Shown here piece after piece: positions 14,966 to 19,709 of a stretch of DNA of 19,709 bases (within the stretch, counting starts at the first letter, position 1; every line of letters starts with the position of its first letter). Position numbers and translations under genes: made by a program. The notes below the pieces were generated by a model. The model ran no database searches and was not told the DNA's origin. It worked only from the letters and a program-made list of their open reading frames with translations. The stretch spans positions 1 to 19,709 of the forward strand of contig JBLIOL010000068.1 of assembly GCA_047639615.1 (NCBI GenBank), written 5' to 3'. Source of the DNA: CAYWNK01 sp047639615 (GTDB lineage: Bacteria > Planctomycetota > UBA1135 > GCA-002686595).

Positions 14966-15681
14966 TGCCTTCCAAGCAAGCCCTGATTTTGACCCTTCTC
15001 CTCGGAGGCTCCGCCGCTGTCTGGGTACCTCAGATTCGGGCGCGTATGAGCAGCGCGAGTCCTTTCGAGCAATCTGTTCCGGCAGGCTTAGGCATTCCGG
15101 ATGCCAGTGCACTGAGCGTGACAGAGGTACCGCTTGAGGAGTCCTCTGACGAGCTCTCTGAGGTTGACCTGGAGGAGCCTGGCACTGAGCTAGACCAGCA
15201 TAAACAAGGCGAGAGCAGCACGAGTACAGCAGGTCTCGAGGCCTTGCTGGGTTCCATGCGCAGCTTCCGTCCGGAGCTTGCGGTCACCCTCGAGCCTGAG
15301 GTGGGGGTGGAACCCAGCGAGCCGCTTGTGGATACAGTGCTGCCCAGGTCCATGCTGCGCTCTGGCTTAGAGGATCTGCTCGAGCCCTACCCGCTGACCG
15401 CCATCCTGCACGCTCCCACTGGGAAGCGGGTTGTGATGGGTGCGCGCGTGTTCTCCGAAGGCGACAGCCCCGAACCCGGTGCTGTCATAGAGCGCATTGA
15501 AGCGCGCGCGGTCTGGTTCAAGTACGGAGGCACGTCCCTGCGTGTGGTTCTACCGGCCTTGGTGGTCCGTTCAAGTCGCTCGGATAATCAGCTAGGCACC
15601 GTCGACGAAGGCAGTCCCGCGGAATCGACCGAGATCGAAGCCGAATCCGAATCTGAAGCTCTTCCGACGGATGGAGTCTGA
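14965..15681 (+). CDS. PilP/GspC-like protein linking inner membrane to secretin
   Basis: A 238-residue protein with an N-terminal membrane span (about residues 6-22, ALILTLLLGGSAAVWVP), a long acidic Ser/Glu-rich linker (about 45-115), and a compact C-terminal domain (about 137-200). That domain includes PYPLTAILHAPTGKRVVMGARVF and VIERIEARAVWFKYGGTSLRVVLP. It fits the homology-region (HR) domain of GspC and PilP, a small beta-barrel that binds the N0 domain of the secretin. The gene lies directly before the secretin, as expected. ATG 14965 shares one base with the upstream TAA. No PDZ domain follows, which is more PilP-like than the classical GspC. The last ~40 residues are acidic and low in complexity. 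Confidence 0.72.
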   Translation: MPSKQALILTLLLGGSAAVWVPQIRARMSSASPFEQSVPAGLGIPDASALSVTEVPLEESSDELSEVDLEEPGTELDQHKQGESSTSTAGLEALLGSMRSFRPELAVTLEPEVGVEPSEPLVDTVLPRSMLRSGLEDLLEPYPLTAILHAPTGKRVVMGARVFSEGDSPEPGAVIERIEARAVWFKYGGTSLRVVLPALVVRSSRSDNQLGTVDEGSPAESTEIEAESESEALPTDGV

Positions 15682-15682
15682 T

Positions 15683-17107
15683 ATGAAACTTGCCTACAGC
15701 CTGCTCCTCATCAGCTTGCCCTTTAGCGTTGCTTGCTCGTCTCTCGAATCCGACGTCGCCAAGCTGGATGAGGACATCCTCTCGCGCATTTCAGCCTCGC
15801 CTATTCGTCGCCCTGTGCGGCCTCAAGGCATGGATATTACCCCGCGCATTCCGCTCAAGCCCGAAGCACCGCGCATGGCCGGTGATGAGCTCGTGAGCCT
15901 CGAGCTGCGCGGTTCCAGCTTGGCGGAGGCGGTCCACGTGATCGCTGAGCTCGCCAATGTGAACATCTACTTCGATGCGGGCCTCGATAAGCCCGTGGAT
16001 GCGTCCTTCCCGTCGGTCACTCTCGACAATGCCCTGCAGACCCTACTCTCGCGCAACGGCATGCGCCTGATGGAGGAGCCCAAGGGCGTCTACTTCATCC
16101 GCTCCCTACGAGGCACAGAACCCGCACGTCGGGTCTTTGCCCTGCGTTCCGTGTCGGCCGAGGACATTGAGGAACAACTCGTCGCCCTGGCGGGCGACGG
16201 CGGAAGTGTGATCGTCGATCGTCAGCAGAACGTAGTGCTCGTCGATGGTACCCAGGGTGTGGTCGATGCAGTCGCCGAGTACCTACAGGCTGTAGACCGT
16301 CTCAAGCCTCAAGTACTGATTGAAGTGACCATCCTTGAGGCCTTGCTAGACGAGCGCTTCGACCTGGGCCTGAGCGCGAACTTCTCGGATAACTGGAACG
16401 AGGGCACCTACGACATCCTCACCAGCCTAGCCTCCCCGGGAGACGCCTTCTCGTTCACCATTCAGGACGGTGACGGTGATCCGCGTGGCGCCATGAACAC
16501 CCTACGCCGTTACATCGGCCTCGAGCTGCTCTCTGCCCCGCGCGTGATCGCGGTCACCAACACCGAGGCTTCGGTCGAGGTCTTGGAGGAGGTGCCCTAT
16601 GTGGAAGCCACCAGCACCACCTCGACCGGCGACGGCTTGGGGAGCAACGTGGTCGAGCAGGTGGTCTTCAAGGAGTCCGGCGTCAAGCTCAAGGCGACGC
16701 CCACCATTCAAGATCAAGGCGTGCTGCAGATCGAAATCGACCTGGAGCTTTCCGAGGTGGTCGACTTCTTCAATAACGTTCCGATCGTGGACTCCCGGCG
16801 CATCGCTAACACCTTCCTGGTGGGGGACAACGAGACGATTGTACTCGGCGGATTGATGCAAGATCGCCGCCGTGACATCGATGAAGGGGTTCCGATCCTA
16901 ATGGACATTCCGCTGCTCGGGCGTCTGTTCCGCAGGGACGAGGACACGAGCGAGCGTCGTGAGTTGCTGGTCTTTGTGACCCCCAGGATTCTGAACCCGC
17001 ACGAAGCCTCCGTCATGGCCGACCACTATCAGGACCACTACCGCGAGGTCCGCGGGCAGTTGGGCGAGGCGGTCAATTCAGAAGTCATCACGTCTAAGGA
17101 GGACTAG
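15683..17107 (+). CDS. gspD: Secretin (GspD/PilQ family), short lipoprotein form
   Basis: A 474-residue outer-membrane secretin subunit. A lipoprotein signal (MKLAYSLLLISLPFSVAC, lipid-modified Cys18) supports ATG 15683 over the in-frame ATG 15671; GGAG lies seven bases upstream and the start follows the previous stop by one base. An STN/N0-like domain is at about 60-130 (LRGSSLAEAVHVIAELANVNIYFD). A single N1/KH-type domain follows (VFALRSVSAEDIEEQLVAL, NVVLVDGTQGVVDAVAEYL), and then the secretin channel domain from about 200. Its hallmark, VPILMDIPLLGRLFRR followed by RRELLVFVTPRIL, is complete. With only one N1-type module it is much shorter than classical GspD (about 650 residues) and lies closer to compact PilQ/GspD forms. 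A C-terminal tail of about 30 residues follows. The next gene starts five bases later. Confidence 0.92.
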   Translation: MKLAYSLLLISLPFSVACSSLESDVAKLDEDILSRISASPIRRPVRPQGMDITPRIPLKPEAPRMAGDELVSLELRGSSLAEAVHVIAELANVNIYFDAGLDKPVDASFPSVTLDNALQTLLSRNGMRLMEEPKGVYFIRSLRGTEPARRVFALRSVSAEDIEEQLVALAGDGGSVIVDRQQNVVLVDGTQGVVDAVAEYLQAVDRLKPQVLIEVTILEALLDERFDLGLSANFSDNWNEGTYDILTSLASPGDAFSFTIQDGDGDPRGAMNTLRRYIGLELLSAPRVIAVTNTEASVEVLEEVPYVEATSTTSTGDGLGSNVVEQVVFKESGVKLKATPTIQDQGVLQIEIDLELSEVVDFFNNVPIVDSRRIANTFLVGDNETIVLGGLMQDRRRDIDEGVPILMDIPLLGRLFRRDEDTSERRELLVFVTPRILNPHEASVMADHYQDHYREVRGQLGEAVNSEVITSKED

Positions 17108-17112
17108 GCGAG

Positions 17113-18774
17113 ATGGCGCAACCCACCACCCGACTCCGGCTGGGCGACACGCTGGTCGCTAGAGGCTTATTGAACTCCAACGAGCTCGAGGTGGCCCTAG
17201 GTGAGCAGCGCCGGGTATACCGGCCTTTGGGGGAGATTTTGGTCTCCCTCGGCTTCGTGTCACCGGTGCAGATGGCCGAGGTGGTCGCCGAAGTTCTCGG
17301 AGTCAAATTCGAACACGCTCACGACCTACATCCGGATCCGATGCTGACGGCAGCTTTGGATTCTGCCTTCGTACGTGAGACCGGAGCCTTCCCCATCAAA
17401 GTCGTGGAGGGCACCTTGCACGTGGTCATGGTGGACCCGGGCAACCCCGAGTTGGTCTCGGCCGTTCGGCAGCGTTTTCCCTTCCCCTTGGAAGTGGCGC
17501 TGGTCACCGAAGACGACCTTAACGCACTCACGCAAAACTTCCTGCCCCAGCAGGAAGCGCAGGTCACGGGGGTCTTAACCAGTGCGACCGAGCAGGGCCG
17601 AAACTCCTCCAACTTCCCTGTGGAGGACCTTGCTGCAGCTATCGTCGTGGATGGCGTGCGCCTCTCCGCTACGGATATCCACTTGGAGCCCGAAGAGAAA
17701 GTCACGCGCTTGCGCTACCGCATTGACGGTGTGCTGCAGGCTGCCGAGAACCTCCCGCGGGATGTGACCGACGCCGTCATCAGTTGCGTCAAGATCCTCT
17801 CGAAGCTCGATATAGCCGAACGCCGTCGGCCCCAGGACGGCCGCATGCGTGTCCAAGTGGATGGACGCGACGTGGATTTGCGTATCTCGGTCATGCCTGT
17901 GATTCATGGCGAGAACCTCGTCATGCGAATCTTAGACCGCACGGCGGGCGCCATTGGTATTGAGTCCTTGGGCTTTGAGAAGTCAGTCCACCGCAAGCTG
18001 GCACAGGTCGCGGTTCGTTCACACGGCTTGTTCCTGGTGACGGGGCCCACGGGCTCCGGCAAGACAACCACGCTCTACGGTCTCTTGGGCCAAGTGGATG
18101 CCATCGAACGCAACGTGGTGACCGTGGAAGACCCCGTGGAGTATCGCATGCCTCTGGTGCGCCAGAGCCAGGTGGAGCCCGCTGCAGGCTACGGCTTCGG
18201 CGACGGACTGCGCTCTCTACTGCGACAGGACCCGGATGTAATGTTGGTGGGCGAAATCCGCGACGAGGAAACGGCCGGCATGGCCATCAAAGCCTCGATG
18301 ACGGGTCACTTGGTGTTCTCCACCCTGCACACCAACGATGCGGTGGGAGCGATTTCGCGCCTGGTCGACCTGGGCATGCCGGCTTACCTGGTGGAGGACG
18401 CCCTCGTGGGTGTGCTTGCACAGAGGCTCGTGCGCCGCATCTGCCGCTTCTGCGTGGAGCCCTACGAGTTTACCGAAGAGGAGGCACGTTGGATGGGGCC
18501 GGATCAAGGCACACCCATGCACGGTGCAGGCTGCGATCATTGCGGCTCCCAGGGCCTCTCGGGCCGCACGGTTATTTCGGAGCTCTTCCTAGTCACCGAG
18601 GCGATCGGCGCAGCCATTCGCACGGGTGCGGACGGCCGCACTCTGCGTCGCATGGCCGATGAATGCGGGCAGACCGACATGGCCGCCGATGGGCGCGCCA
18701 AGGTGCGCGCAGGAATCACCACCGTCAGTGAAGTACAGCGCGTCTGCAGTAGCCACCGCATGGAGGAGAGCTGA
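17113..18774 (+). CDS. gspE: GspE/PilB-type secretion ATPase with a c-di-GMP-type MshEN N-terminus
   Basis: This 553-residue hexameric ATPase powers pseudopilus assembly. An MshEN-type N-terminus carries a canonical 24-residue motif at 9-32 (RLG--LV--GLL----L---L--Q), a five-residue spacer, and a second, looser copy at 38-61; this pair binds cyclic di-GMP in Vibrio MshE. The ATPase core has Walker A GPTGSGKTTT at 311-320, an Asp box EDPVEY, Walker B PDVMLVGEIRD near 374-384, and a His box TGHLVFSTLHTND. A zinc-binding tetra-cysteine module CxxC-x26-CxxC (444, 447, 474, 477) is present, as in GspE. All catalytic residues are intact. AAGGAGG at 17097-17103 precedes ATG 17113, and part of this Shine-Dalgarno lies in the secretin gene. 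Length is normal for the family. Confidence 0.95.
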   Translation: MAQPTTRLRLGDTLVARGLLNSNELEVALGEQRRVYRPLGEILVSLGFVSPVQMAEVVAEVLGVKFEHAHDLHPDPMLTAALDSAFVRETGAFPIKVVEGTLHVVMVDPGNPELVSAVRQRFPFPLEVALVTEDDLNALTQNFLPQQEAQVTGVLTSATEQGRNSSNFPVEDLAAAIVVDGVRLSATDIHLEPEEKVTRLRYRIDGVLQAAENLPRDVTDAVISCVKILSKLDIAERRRPQDGRMRVQVDGRDVDLRISVMPVIHGENLVMRILDRTAGAIGIESLGFEKSVHRKLAQVAVRSHGLFLVTGPTGSGKTTTLYGLLGQVDAIERNVVTVEDPVEYRMPLVRQSQVEPAAGYGFGDGLRSLLRQDPDVMLVGEIRDEETAGMAIKASMTGHLVFSTLHTNDAVGAISRLVDLGMPAYLVEDALVGVLAQRLVRRICRFCVEPYEFTEEEARWMGPDQGTPMHGAGCDHCGSQGLSGRTVISELFLVTEAIGAAIRTGADGRTLRRMADECGQTDMAADGRAKVRAGITTVSEVQRVCSSHRMEES

Positions 18775-18775
18775 G

Positions 18776-19709
18776 ATGGTGTTCTACGAGTATGCCGCGC
18801 TCGATGGAGGCGGTCTGGCCGTCACGGGCCGCGCTTCGGCTCCCGACGAAATCAGCTTGGATCGCGATCTCGAAATCCGCGGCCTGTGCCTGACCAAGGC
18901 CAAGAAGGTCAGGGGCGAGGTACAGTCCAAGGGCGCCAAGCTCTCCAGCGACGAACTCGTGTTCTTCACCACCCAGTTGGCTACCCTGCTCGATGCAGGT
19001 GTGCCCGTGGTGGATGGCCTGCACGGCATTGCCAAGCGCATGCGTACGCCCCAGGGCAGCAGCATGGTCAAGCTCTTGCTAGAGCGTCTCGAGGCCGGCC
19101 ACGGACTGGCGGATACATTGGAAACTCAGCCGCGCTCCTTTCCCACGGTGTACTGCCAGTGCGTGGCTGCAGGCGAGATGTCCGGCTCCCTACCCGAGGT
19201 TCTGAACCGTCTCGCGAGCTTTCTCACCTGGGTGCGCGCCATGCGCGCGACAACTATCCAGGCCATGGTCTATCCGGGAATCTTGATGTGCGCTATCACC
19301 GGCCTGATTGTGGTGCTACTCACCTTTGTGCTGCCGCGCATCACTTCGCTCTTCCCCGGCGGCAAGGATCAACTGCCCTCCCAGACACGCCTCGTGATGG
19401 CCGTCTCCGATTTCCTGATCGGGAATTGGATGCTGCTGGTCGGAGCTGTGGCCGGCACGGTTCTGGCCTACACATTCGCGCGCCGCAAGCGCGAGTTCCG
19501 CGTGGCGCTGGCGCGCTTCCAATTGCGCATCCCGCGCTATGGCACCGTGGCGCGCATGCTGGCCACCTCTCGCTTCGCATCAACCGCCGCTACTCTGCAG
19601 GGCGCCGGATGTCCCATCGCCAGCGTACTTGAGGCCGCCGGTGCCACCTGCGGCAACGAATACATGGCCGACCGCTTCTTGGCCATCTCCGAGCAGGTGC
19701 GCCGCGGCT
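18776..19709 (+). CDS. gspF: GspF/PilC-type inner-membrane platform protein, N-terminal part (3' end outside window)
   Basis: The frame from ATG 18776 stays open to the right edge (311 codons), so the stop is outside the window. GGAGGAGAG lies just before the ATG, and the gene starts one base after the gspE stop. The first T2SSF domain spans about 60-180 and includes FTTQLATLLDAGVPVVDGL and AAGEMSGSLPEVLNRLASF, the two best-conserved GspF/PilC motifs. A membrane span follows at about 165-187 (YPGILMCAITGLIVVLLTFV), then LPRITSLFPGGKDQLPSQTRLV and a second span near 217-235. A second T2SSF domain begins at about 250 (RFQLRIPRYGTVARMLATSRFASTAATL). GspF binds GspE and rotates or anchors the growing pseudopilus. 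About 90-100 further residues would be expected beyond the window. Confidence 0.92.
   Translation, partial: MVFYEYAALDGGGLAVTGRASAPDEISLDRDLEIRGLCLTKAKKVRGEVQSKGAKLSSDELVFFTTQLATLLDAGVPVVDGLHGIAKRMRTPQGSSMVKLLLERLEAGHGLADTLETQPRSFPTVYCQCVAAGEMSGSLPEVLNRLASFLTWVRAMRATTIQAMVYPGILMCAITGLIVVLLTFVLPRITSLFPGGKDQLPSQTRLVMAVSDFLIGNWMLLVGAVAGTVLAYTFARRKREFRVALARFQLRIPRYGTVARMLATSRFASTAATLQGAGCPIASVLEAAGATCGNEYMADRFLAISEQVRRG

Noticed and set aside
18886..19632. 248-codon plus-strand open frame near the right end
   Set aside because: It lies in another frame over gspF, whose own frame (from 18776) is open to the edge and carries clear T2SSF motifs.

Overview
The window is a gene-dense, GC-rich stretch of a Gram-negative-type bacterial chromosome. 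It encodes lipoprotein and secretin signals and a type II secretion / type IV pilus-like assembly machine. Several traits together are what I would expect from Planctomycetota or a related lineage: a HEAT-repeat plus von Willebrand A protein, a GldA/F/G-DUF4340 export operon, a Rho factor with a long disordered N-terminus, and many genes without a clear Shine-Dalgarno. This taxonomic guess is an inference, and nothing in the window proves it.

Layout, left to right. (1) 1-677: the 3' end of selB, the selenocysteine elongation factor, so the organism probably makes selenoproteins. (2) 791-3313: a large, unrecognised single-membrane-span protein with a Lys/Ala/Gln repeat region and two related small beta-rich units at its C-terminus, followed by a strong intrinsic terminator (3336-3377). 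(3) 3437-4996: an exported HEAT-repeat + VWA protein. (4) 5050-5166: a good sigma70-type promoter driving tRNA-Pro(CGG) with an encoded CCA end. (5) 5167-5590: a long, hairpin-rich non-coding leader, then rho (5591-7336), whose N-terminal third is low-complexity and built from DNA tandem repeats. (6) 7367-7533: a long imperfect palindrome between rho and the next operon. (7) 7621-12171: a tightly coupled four-gene operon (ABC ATPase, permease, GldG-like protein, DUF4340-like protein). (8) 12188-12757, minus strand: a type II/IV pseudopilin, diverging from (9) 12888-19709: a translationally coupled operon for a type II secretion-like apparatus. Its genes are a GspL-like PilM-PilN fusion, a PilO/GspM-like protein, a PilP/GspC-like protein, a short lipoprotein secretin, a GspE-type ATPase with a c-di-GMP-type MshEN N-terminus, and GspF, which runs off the right edge.

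How the parts work together. In blocks 8-9 the ATPase GspE and platform protein GspF would polymerise the pseudopilin. The GspL/M/C-like proteins would link the cytoplasmic motor to the secretin. The MshEN motif pair suggests the motor is controlled by cyclic di-GMP. Block 7 looks like a complete ABC-2 export complex with two large extracytoplasmic accessory subunits.

I did not find a clear defence system, prophage, CRISPR array or integrase. The most unusual items are the palindrome after rho, the repeat-built Rho extension with its structured leader, the 840-residue membrane protein, and the c-di-GMP-type secretion ATPase.
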